64,000 bases of DNA. It comes from Effrenium voratum (lineage: Eukaryota > Sar > Dinophyceae > Suessiales > Symbiodiniaceae). The position numbers were made by a program, and so were the translations under genes. The stretch spans positions 1,290,616 to 1,354,615 of the forward strand of contig CAUJNA010000169.1 in assembly GCA_963377175.1 (NCBI GenBank), read 5' to 3'. Of this stretch, positions 37,601-49,600 are shown piece by piece. How positions within the stretch are numbered: the first letter of the stretch is position 1; each line of letters opens with the position of its first letter. Below the pieces are notes generated by a model that was not told where the DNA came from, made no database searches, and was given only the letters and a program-made list of their open reading frames with translations.

Positions 37601-40600
37601 TGTTGTTTTTTGTCGCGGCGTAATGTTCATTTGGAGAAAGTAGGATTCCTGGGTTGCACGTTTAGATCTGAGTGCTGCTCCTCTTTGTGTTCAGAGTAGT
37701 AGCCAACCTGCTTCTCTCTCGCCAGTTTTGTGGGGTTGTCTCGTTCGGCAGCACCCGAAATGGATGTTGCTGCTTTCTAAGGAGGTCAAAACCTCAATTT
37801 GAGGAGGCGCCCATTCGTTTCGAACCAAGTTGTTTCTTTTCGATCCGGCGACTTCAGGATGCGACGCACTCAATCCGCCACTCAACTCAAGGGCCTTTCC
37901 CAAAATGGGGGCAGGCCTCAAGGTTGGTCTCTTTTGTCTTCCCCGTACGGTGGTTCTTAGGCCAGAATTGTTTGAGCGCCATATCTACATCAACAACCAT
38001 CCAACCAGTTTGTGAATTCACAGCAGTTTAGAGTCTACCACGGGGTATCAACGCACAGAGGTTCCGACGCGGGTTCTTTCAGGTTTTTTCTGGGGGAAAA
38101 AACACATCCAAACATAATGCCCTCAGGCACACCCAAATGAGCAGCGTTGAGTTTCCTCCCCAGCAGTGTATAAGCCCTGAGCCTCTAAAAAAATCAATGC
38201 TCAAATGTGTACGTAAGTTTTCTTGTTTCGTCTCCTTTCGGCCCGCATGCAAGAGTTGCCTTAGAGCAGCCTTTGAGGTGTGCAGACACCGCGGATTGCA
38301 AGGCCATTTCCTTCGAGGAGAGGGCATCCATTGAAGTCACCGTGATTTTCCTGTGGTTTGGTGCGTGTCAAAATTAGGGGGTCCCCAAAAGCCGTGGGTT
38401 TTCGGGTTGGTTTCCCTTTCACCCAAGGGTCCGACGGGTCCCTTTTCTTCAAAACCTGGCGACTTCTTTTTTTGGGCCGGGGGCTACATGCCAGGGAGTA
38501 CATGGCTTACATAGCCCCGGAATCATGTCTTTGGGCTTTTGAGATGGCTCCCCAGTGATGTTTCTTGAGGATAAACATGTGTGCGTTGTTCATGTCCACC
38601 TGATGTAGCTGGAAAAGCCGTAGCTTTTGGTTGACAATGTCAAAAGTCAGCTAGTTTTGTTGGCAGATTACGTTTCCGGGTTGCACACGGGAGAACAGTG
38701 GAAAGATTCATAGATTGATAAATTCTAGGCAGTGGAAACCTCCGGAGCCCCTCCTGAAAGCCGGTCAACCAACCCGCCTGACCGACATAGCTTGGGGCAA
38801 ACAGGACGGTGTGGCTCCTTTTTTTGAGGGCCCCTCTCTTGGGTCGTAAAGAAAAACCAGGAGGAAAACCCGCTACTTACAGGCAAGCAGTGAAACTGTC
38901 GAGCCTCTGGTTGATTTGAACCTCCCAGACCTCAGTTCATGGTTCCTCAATTTTGAGTCAACCACATCTCTGGTCACAAAACCGCCACAACCCATCTCTG
39001 GTCCCAAAAGCGCCCACTCTTTTTGTTGAAGCCAAAAGTCAAACCCATCTTTCGTCACAAAGACCCACCCATCATCATAGCCCATCTCCGGCAGGGTTCC
39101 GTTGTTTCACTACCCCAAGGCAGACTAAAACTCGGTGATTGACTCCTCCAAAAGGCAAACCCCTGGGTTTAAGTCTGACAGTCAAAAAACGGAACCCTGA
39201 TCTCAAGAAAGGCGGCGGCTTTCCTACCCTTCAGCCAGGACAACGCGGGGTGCCGTGTCTGGACCACTGCTGTGGAGGCCTCCGTGTCCAAAGTGGGCTC
39301 CGCCTGCTGGCGCTACGAGCCCTTCACCAACGTGGACAGCGGCCGGATCCCATCGGAGCCGAGCCGGGGGGACGGAATGTGGGGAGGGGCCCTGTGTGGT
39401 TTGTTTTGTTTTGTGTGTGTTGAGGGCGTACCTGTTTTCTGTGTGGGTGCTTGTTCTGCTTTTGTTAACATGCCCCAAGGTTGGTGTTTGGAGATGTTCC
39501 TGAGAAAGAAAAAAAAAGTATGATTGTGCTTCGCGCTATTGTTGGTTGAGAGTACCCATTTTGGGGTGGTGTTCAAGGTAAACCAAGACGAACACCAACG
39601 TCCACTACGCGGGTCCCCATCTCATTGGATGGAAACACCGAGTGTCGAGAGCAATTGCTAGCATGATTGTATCCAAGCATGTATCAACGGCAAATTTTAT
39701 GGTTGCTTTGTGGTTTTATATGGCCCTTTAGCCCTTGAACTGAACATGACCGGTTTGCACCTCGCGAGCAACGTTTCGCAGGGGGGCAAACCCCTACAAC
39801 TGAGGGGTTCCTCAACTTTCTTGTTGGCCCTGCAAAAGTGGTTCAGTTCAACTGAAAGCCACCAGTCAGTTGCAACGCGACCATGCTCAAGGGGGGGGGC
39901 CACATTCTAGGGGAAGCCATGTTCAAAGGAGATCAAGTTCCTTGTTTTTTCTCTGGTTCAGTTTCCTCAGAACCAGCACCCGCAAGAAGTGCCGCGAGCG
40001 CTAGGCGTGGACCGATCCTGCCGTGGCGCGCACATCTACGACAACTCCGCCGCGTACTACTTGTCGTATAGTGACTGGGCCCCGCGGTTTGTGCAGTCCG
40101 GCATAGATTTGGCAATTCTGGGCGTGGTGTGGTACATGATTACAGTGACTGGGCCCATGTTTGTTGTTGTGTTTGCTTGTTTCATGAACCCGTTTGTTTT
40201 GTTGCGGCTGTTTCATGCAGCCATGGAGGGATATGGAGCATATCAATTGTAAGATGTAGATGTCGAATAGATTGCGGTGCAACTAAGAGGCGCGCCCAAG
40301 ACCCGTCGCTAGTGGATTGGTTTTCGCTTGATGCAACTATGCCATGGTTGATTCGTGAGCTCAGGTTCGCAGGTGGCATAGCCTCCAGTTTCCCATTGCA
40401 TGGCGCCATAACTTTGAGCACGGTAATGCGTCCATGTTTCACGGTTGCAGCCATGCGGCCATGTTTCTGTAGCAATGGGTCCTGTATTCCGAATCCTTTT
40501 CGAGCTAAGCATGCCATCAAAAAGAGACTTACTAGTGCGATAGGTAGGGAATGACCTTCCGGGTGTTGGGAATGAGCCGAAAGAAGCCCGGAAAAAGGAA

Positions 40601-43600
40601 ACCGAATCGGGGACAGTTTGCTCGGGGTCATTCCAACTCATTCCCTGCCTATCGAACCAGCCAGGAGATTTGAGATTCGGCTGTCCAGGCTAGATTCAAG
40701 GTGGGCGGATGGGTTTCGGAGTGTCCCCAGCCCTTTCCGCGAAAACAACAAATAACTGTGGGTCAAACATAGGTAGGCATGTTAAGAAATGTTAACCCAG
40801 GCAATGGGAAGGACTACAACCTGCGGTCCATATATCCCACCCTGCGGTCCATATCCTGGTGGTTTCATTTTGACCCATACCCAAAATTCTAAGGGGTTTC
40901 TACATACCCCGAAATCACATACCCAACAAAAGTTGACTATATAGTGGTTATATAGGGATTATGCACTGTTGCCAAGGCGGCGTGCCCCATTTTCACGTGC
41001 ACCTGCGTTTCTTGGCACCGGATTTCCTTCTTCCCATTCCCCGAAGCCCCTGGCTGCCCCAAACCTCTCCCGAAATCACCCGGCATCTCTCTCCCAAATT
41101 CCCCGCCAACCCCCGGTTCCCCACCCAATCACCAAAAAGCAATCCCAAGACCCACAACCGCCCGCATACCCCAAAAAAGGAGCCCCAGAACAAAGGATGC
41201 ACCCAGAATCAACTATTTTGGGGTATGTATTTTTCTTCCCACGGTATGGTGTGTTTTGCCGGCCCGGGAGATATTGAAGAAATTTGGGGTATGTACTCTT
41301 CGGCCCCGGTGGGCTTTTGTCCGGGGTTCCTCACCACCGGTCTTAAAATGAAATCTGGAGCATCACCTGGGCGTTGTTCTGCCCACACTGCTCTTGTCAT
41401 CCCGCAAACCATCACGAGTAGTGCCTGGCATAGGCTAACAGTGACAGTGGCAAGCACACATTCCTACCCCGAGAAGGTGTTTCCATTCTTTTGGGGTGTG
41501 TGTTTTTACTCTTGGGAAAATCCCCCAGGAAAATCCAACATCCCAGGCGAGGTGACCTCGCTGGAGGGCTGTCGCGCCAAGTGCTCGGGCACCAAAGGCT
41601 GCCAGGCGACGGGGGCCGGGGGCCTTTGGATCAGCGGCGCTGGGATTTTCCATCCGCTTGGGAACCCCAAACTTTTTCTTCGGAGGTCCCCCAGCGTTGG
41701 CCTTTTACCTCGTTTTTGGGGGAGGGTTCCCCTACTAAATAAGCCACGGAAGAAGGGTACCCTTATTCTAGCCTCTTGACTGGAGAACCTAGTTGGTGCA
41801 TTTTCCCAAGGGATGTTAGGACTTTCACTTTTTGCCAACTCATGGGTTTGCCATCAAACCACTAAAAGTCAAACTTTTAGCAGGGGAGCAGAAAGCAACC
41901 GAGTTTTGATTGGTGGACATAGGTGGATGTCAGGGCAAACACCAGAAAGAATCATACCCAGAAATGTTTCTATGTGTTGTTTGGGGCGGGGACATGAATC
42001 GACAGAAATCTCCCCAGCTAAAGTATGTCCAGAGGGGAAAGGGCCCACTGTCTAAACTCTTACTCAGATGTATCTGCTTTTGTTTGTGTGTGTGTGTGTG
42101 CGGAGTGACAGAATGCCCTGTCACCACCATTTCGGTTTATCAGCAGGGGGACCAGGCGTCTTGCTGCTGACCTGGTCTAACAAAGCTAGGCAGCAAGACG
42201 GGATACCGGAGTTGGCCACTCCGGCGTACCTGCGACCGTTCCCACACCTGTTGTGCAATGTCCATTTGGCCCGTTGTTTTCTCGCTGTGTGTGCTTCATG
42301 TTGAATCTCGTAACGGTTTCGACACTAAAGGGAAACCGAGTGCATTGCGAGCAGAGCCTACACCTACTCGAGACTCACCAGTTGTACTCGAGACTCATCA
42401 GTTGTACTCGAAAGATTAGCACTCTCCATTTGGAGTTCAAGTGTGTACACCCCATTCGTGGGGAATCCTCGGGTGTACCCATTGTGTGACCCCGGGCCGG
42501 CTCTGTCGGAAAATTTGACCTCAACCTGCTTATCATAGAACAGCGGAATTTCACAGTTAACCAGGAACGAGGTCTCACTAAAGGGAAGACAGCGGTCAGA
42601 TCATAGTGACGTCTCACCTTTGCTTATTGCTTTATATTGGTTGAAGTGGTTGATATCTTGCCGTTGATTCCTTGCCGTTTCATGAATTTGCTTGTTGACT
42701 GATGCGTGTTTCTCAAGATGACAGCGTGACGATTGAGGGTCGATTTTGTGACCATGTCTCGACGTGATGATCGTGATAGATCCAGGACTCGGCGCAGACG
42801 TGATCGGAGTACTTCTCCTCAAGCTCGGAAAGCACACCGACGTGAACACAATGAACACCACGTCCCGGATGGCATGGATTGGAACAATCTGGTATCTTGG
42901 CAACACAATTCCGGCTACAATTCTGCCAACAACTTCCCGATGATGCCCACCAATTTTCAATCGACTCACAGTCCCACACAGCAATTTCAACATCCATCGA
43001 TCAACTACATGATGCCGATCCCTCCGGACCCCACGCCAACGAAGTTCATGCCGCCCGTGATGCCTCCACCGGTCACTACTCAGCAACCTACAGCGCCACC
43101 TGGACCTCCTGCGGCTCTACCGGTTCGCCCTCAGAAAGCCTGGCTTACACCTTCGCCTGACTGGACACCTGGAGATGGCATGTTTGATGTCAATCAGCTC
43201 TACAACTTTAGCTTGCCCATGACCGTTGCCAACACTCCGCATGGCAACCTGCGCGACATGTCAGGCATGGATATTCGTGACGTTCGCCTGGTTCAGGTCA
43301 TTCATGGGGGCCTCACCAACTGGCTCCTCCGACCGTTCGCTCACGGCAGATTCGTGACGTGGGAAGGCTTTCGCACCCGCACCGAGGCCTTACTTTGGAG
43401 TACCTGTTCCAAATTACTACGACGATCACAGTCGATCAATCTGCTCACCCTGGAAAAGGACCTTGCCAACTCGCTGGGTCTCAACATCGATGACTTCAAT
43501 CAGCGGATCAAGGTCCATGAGCATTTGGCCAACTCGGTACTTCAATTTCTTCAGCAACAACATGCTTCTCTCACGCCTTCTACACAGACAGATGACATGG

Positions 43601-46600
43601 TCAAGAAGTACAATGATCTCAACCGTGCGCATGAACTGCTCCAGGCTCAGTATTCAGCATCACTGCGCGCTTCGACCTCTCCCACGATGGCAAGCCAGAA
43701 AGATGATGCAGAGTTGGTTACACCTCCACCGGTCAACCACACGCAATCCTCTTCACCTGCCAGCTCCCTTCCTACCGCCAGTGCAGCGGCCCTTGATGGC
43801 AAGTCGTTTGATGGCGCGGTGCAACCCCGGATCATTCAGTCTCTTCACGGAGTGTCTTCACCGCCGTCCAAGCCGGCGGCGTCACAATTGCTCACCATGC
43901 ACAGCACGCCGGAAGAAGTTGTCAAGTACTACACATGGACCAGTGACCAGCCACGTCTTTATCTCAAGCAATCGCCCACAACCACGACTTTGACGTCACT
44001 AGTCAAATGGGCTAATCACCCGTCCCGACTCAACGGCAACAAGTCATTGGATTCCATGGCGACGCAGCTCCTTCAGGCGCGTCAACGCATGCCGAAAGGT
44101 GACGCACCCACTCTCGGGGCGATGGCGGCTTCGTGGGGACTGGAGCCTGGCTATCTCACCAAGCTCACTGAGAAGGCATTGAGTCACCTCATCGTGACCG
44201 CTCGACTACTCAGCTGATGAGCAGACATTTTGACGATCTTCGTTATCTTATGAGCCCGGAGCGGCACCCGTGTCACGGATGAGTCAAGGTTAAAACTTGT
44301 CCGTCATCTTTTTGCGTGACATCAGTTTGATCTTGTGCTTGGTTGTGCTTGCATTGCCTTGTACGTGATTTTCTGAGCAGCTTGTAACCATGTCGCCGCC
44401 TCATAGTCGATTTCATTGGTTGCAATTGCACCATGTTGGATGAGCTTCGCCGCTGTGGAATCTATGATGATGTTGCACAATGGCAGTCTCTCGACAATTT
44501 TCTACACTCGTTGACCATGTTCTCTACGTGCTGGCAATACTGCTTCCCTGGATTACCACCACCGTCGATACCAGCTGAGGAGTACGAATCAATCACACAG
44601 CTACCGTGGTTGGGCCTCATTCTGGAAGTATTAGTCGTGGTCCGGATTGCCCTTCAAATTCCGCATCACGCTATGTCACAATCTCAACACACTGTGGCCA
44701 ACAGGTATGAGCTTCATCGATGCCGGTGCACTGCCTATTTATTGATCAGTTTCCTACAACGTCTCATTTCCCAAGATCATGGCTACTTTCCGCCATTCTT
44801 TGAAGTCCTTCACTTCTACAAGGCATCTCTCTTGTGTGAAATCATGCACTCCACCTTTGCCGATACGCGGCATCTTCGCTCATTGCGGGCGCGATTTCCG
44901 GACCTCTATGACTTCATCCACGATCCAGGTCATCATCAACAACCGTGCGTTTACATCCGACTTTCCCCATGGCACACACCTTACTACGTTGGTGCGACTG
45001 ATCAGGATGTTCTACGACGTGAACACTCACGCAGTCGCAAATTTCTACAACTACTTCGGGGACGTCATGCATTCTTTGAACCCGCGCTGCACTACTAGAA
45101 GCGATCCAACACTTACTGGCTCTTTTGTGCTGTTCCAGTTGAGATCAAACTTCCCGTTTCCTCGGTTTGGGTTCAGGAAAGCAAATGGCAATACCTGCTA
45201 CGCCCGCATTTGAATGCACCCTGGGTACACAGGCTTTTGCGAAAGGTGGGCTTCCGGGAACACCTCGTTGATTTTCGACGTCATTCGTTGTCGTCTCCCA
45301 CTTCCCTCGGCTTGCACAAGCGGTTTCGACGACGACTACATCCGGATCTTCAACGGCAACTACGTCCCGACATGCTGGATGACATTCAGGCCCATTATTC
45401 CATTCTCTATCAACTGGGATCCAATACAGGTGCATCGTTCCAAGTCATGCGTGACCTTCTATCGGCGGCTTTCCCTCCTACTCAGCTTTACTACTTTCTG
45501 CGACTCTCCGTCTTTGTCAACGAGCCCTTCCGATCCAAGGCGCAGAAGCTTCTCGCCCAGGTGTTACGCAAACGACAGCTACAATCACCCACCACTTTGA
45601 CACAACTACTCCTACCACCTCTACATGTCCGGAATTGGAAAGCTCTACTTGGCACATGGTTACAAAGCTGGATTGCTTCTCATCGTGATTTGTTTCCTTC
45701 CCTTTTCCTCCCAAAGATCCGGGTGGTGGAGACTCGCAGCGCCACATTGGGCGACAAAATCTACAACTACCGCAAATGGCAGCGCAGATGGACTCCTGAA
45801 ACATCCTTTCCGTGTTGTTGTTTGGACATCGAAGATCACCATGTACACCGTGCACATGGACATGTTGTAATGGTTGATGAGTTCTCACGCATCAATGCAG
45901 ACATTGACATGGAAATCATGGCCGCATCAATGAAGGATCAGTACTTTGGTGATGTCGATTTGTTACATCAACGTTTCACCACACAGCTTCGCAAACTTGC
46001 TCGTCGTTGGCATGTGCATGGGTCCAGTCTTCTTGTTGACTTGCAGCCGGTTTTGACTCAGTTGATGAACAATCATCGTGCTAACCTTCAAGACCGTGTT
46101 CATTGGTCATCGACATCGTTGCAGCGCACCGTGGCTTCTTTGTCATCATGGGTGGTAATCCCCGCGGATCATTTTCCCTCACGTGCACATGTGATTTGTC
46201 CGTCTCTGTTTGCTATACTGATGCGGAAGACTTTTTGCTCGGGAGATGTCTTTTCACTTTGCCGTGAATCCGCAGCATCGTTTCGCTCTGAAGTGGTAAC
46301 TACGGTACCTTCCCTTCTACGTCAGCGATATACATGGGGACTTCGACTTCAAGCACCGTTGCCCACAGCTCGCATCCTTCCAAAGCCGACCAAGGACTGG
46401 CAGAAAGCACGACCCATCATCTCGTTCTTTCGCACGTGGGCAGCTCCCTTCCTCACGGTCTTCGGCGCCCTCATATTTGAACTCACCAAAGCTACTTTTC
46501 CTGACATTGCAGGTCAACTTTCAGTACAAGAACTTGTCCAGCAGCTGTGGGAGTCGCTGTCACAGGCAGATCCCGATGAGTACATCCACCTGGTGTCACA

Positions 46601-49600
46601 AGACCTGTCAGGCTTCTTCACGTCCATTCCTACGGAACGATTCCACCAGGCACTACAAGTGCTTCTTCATCGGTACGATCAAGTTGTTGGCCTTCGTAGA
46701 TCCTCTCAATGGTCAGTGTTCGAAGTAAAGTCTGACCATAGACGCCGCATGTTCAAAGGAAAATGGCGCCGTCAGACCAAGATCCCTAGAACTTTTCATG
46801 AACAAGATCTCCGACACCTTCTGGACTTTGTCATTGACAACAGTCACTTCGAGATCAACGGATATCTGTTCCGCCAAGAACGGGGAGTCGCTATGGGATC
46901 ACCAGCCGCACCGCCGCTCTGCAATTTGGTTGCCACGGTTGAAGATTTCTTCTGGCATCAGACAATGTGTTCTTTGCGTTTTCGCATGCCCGATATCGGT
47001 GTGATCTGGCATGAGCGCTACGTTGACAATCGTTTCATTCTGCTACGTGATTCTGCCCCTCACTCGCCCGTGCTCATGAATTTTCTTTCCCTTGAATTTT
47101 ATCGCCCACCAGTGATGCTTGAGGTTCAGCATGATGACAAAGTGCTGGGCTATCGATGTGATTCTTCTTCCAGGACTATTACACCACAGCTACCTGATCA
47201 TCCCTCCCAAATCAAAGGAATTCGGAGTGCTAATGACCAGATGTTTACTTATTCTTCCTGGTCTTCTCGCTCATGGCTCATCATACGTGGTGCACAACCT
47301 GCGGTGCAGCAACAGCAAGGACTTAACGCTCTTAAGCGCCTTTATGAGGACAAAGGCTTTGACCCCCGCCTTCTCCGTGACGTTCGGCGTCGGCTCGAGA
47401 CAAAATCTGCATGTGAGCTTGTCATGTTGTACCTTCTTGTGCCCCCTTGTGATTGGTGTTGATGTATTGCGTTGTGTCTGCATTTAGCTGGCTCAGAACC
47501 ATGGCGGAGTACACGGTCACCAGTCTCTTGCGCTCAGACGGATCAGTGCAAACTACGAGCCGCGTGACGTTGGAGCACCTTCCCAACTTCATCAACGGCA
47601 ATGAGATACAAATGTTCATCCGGACACACGGGCTAGCACATCAGCAAAGTGTACAATCCCACGGCCCATCCCGTGATTCTTTGGCACTTGGACCCGGAAG
47701 GTCACGTTCACGATCGCCCAGGGCACATCAGTCCCGGATACAGCTCACACCGGGCCCGCAGGGAAAGTCAGATGAGGAGGAGGACTGGGGTGAATGGAAA
47801 AGTGATGGGAGGCGTGCTCATGGTGATCAAAGGAGGCCACGATCGCCTTCGTTCCCTCCCGCTCGAATCAGTCCATCCGAGAACCGCATCGGGCTGATAC
47901 CTCTCTCAGTTCGACAGCATGTACCCGATTTTGGCAGTCATCGCTTCAAGCTGCGCACTGGTAGCCGGGTCGAGGAGATTGCCATCGTCCTGAATGATGT
48001 CCTTTACTACACCTTGCCCTCGATTGCCGCCTTAGAATTTCCTGATCCTGAACAGTGGAAGAAATCGTGGGAGACGGTCTACAGGAGCCTCATGCCGCAT
48101 CGCCGCAGCATCATCGAAGATGAGCAGCGGGTCAAGTCCATTTCGGAGTTTCCGTTTTCTCCACCACCTCATGGCGTCCCGGGACGCTGGACGCATCGAG
48201 TGGTTCAAGACATTTCTGACTACTTCCAGATCTCCCCGAAGTCGCTGCCACAGCAGCTCGTCATACAGCTTGGCATCTGCGAAGAGAAATGGCCATATAT
48301 CAGCAGGACTGCGCGGACGTATCACCACTTCTCCACGGACAAAAAGAACTTTGAGCCACGCCGATTGTTGCCGGACAAGCATCGCACTCAGTCACAGTCG
48401 ACATTTTTCTGGTCCCATAATACGAATATGCAGGCGGCCATGAACATCCTGCGTGATGAGGAGCTGATCAGACCCTCAAAGTGGCAAGAGCATCCTTCCC
48501 CCAACCGCGAGTGCTCAAACTGGAACCAAGTCTGGTTGCCTCCGATGGGATTTTACTGCAGGGGCAGCCTTCAATCTCAGGAAGCGGCAATCCAATCAGC
48601 CGCGCAGTTCGCGGGAATTCGCACGGATCGCCCCGTGTGCATTGGTGGGACTGCGCGTCTCCGGCAACAGCATGCCACTATACCCCGTGGCGGAGTGTAC
48701 GCTGACATTGCTGCTTCCCATTACTATGACTGCATTCACGCCAAAGATGGCAGGTGGAAACTGCGATCGTCAATTGCGGTGCCCAGCTACATGGGCATGT
48801 TCTGGTGAACGACCATGGCATTGCAGGCTCAGGGCCCCCCCTTTGTTTTTCATGGTGTCCACCATGACGCTCCTCTTCCGGAAAAAGCGCATAGGGTTGT
48901 CTGCGGCTTAAGTCTTGATGGAGTGTGTTGCATGCTTGTTGCGTTTCTTGCCGTTGCTGCCTTTTGAGTAGATTGCTGATTGCTTTGGCCCCTCTCTGTC
49001 GCATCTTCACCTGCATTGTGATGGACCACGGGGATCTTCTACGTGAATGTCGGCACATGTTGGTCGCCATTTCGTCACAAATCAGTCTTCTTCTGGCCGG
49101 ACTGCAGCGTCTTGAAGGCCAGCAGCGGCATCCACAGCCGCCACCACCGCCACCGGTTCCTGACGGCCACCTACCGCCGCTATGACGCCACCGCCTTTGC
49201 CGGCAACATCAGGCCGCCCGGACTACATGACTGCACCGGTCACTCTTGTGGCCACCTCAGACAACCGTACGGAGCACCCGGCTCACGTACGCACGGTGAG
49301 TGTCAGCACTTCCTGGGAGCACAGACGGAGGAGAAGGTCCAGACATCGGGAGCCTCATCGGCGCCGATCTCGCAGTCAACATCGACGGCTTCCTGGCCGA
49401 CCTGATGACGCGGTTCCCACGTCCCGCCGCCATGCCTACAATCCAAAGTACCCGCCGGCAGTCAAAGCCATGCCGGCGTGTCGACCATCTGGTCTGTCGT
49501 ATGACCGTTGACGGAACACCAGCGGCAAAAGGACCTCAGTATTTCGGCGCATGCATGTGTGCAAGCATCATGTCTTCACAGTTCCGCAGCCTTACTTGCT

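Noticed and set aside
38612..38636. Relic of the dinoflagellate spliced leader (CCGTAGC...TTTTGG)
   Set aside because: The match needs a deletion and stops early, and the bases form a simple AAAAGC-CGTA-GCTTTT hairpin that explains them as well.
42068..42304. 78- and 79-residue ORFs at 42068 and 53701
   Set aside because: They are identical because they lie in the two copies of the terminal repeat; the region is better explained as structured RNA.
42092..42446. Hammerhead ribozyme in the terminal repeat
   Set aside because: The plus strand has no CTGATGA core. The minus strand has CTGATGA but no GAAA in a position to close the second stem.
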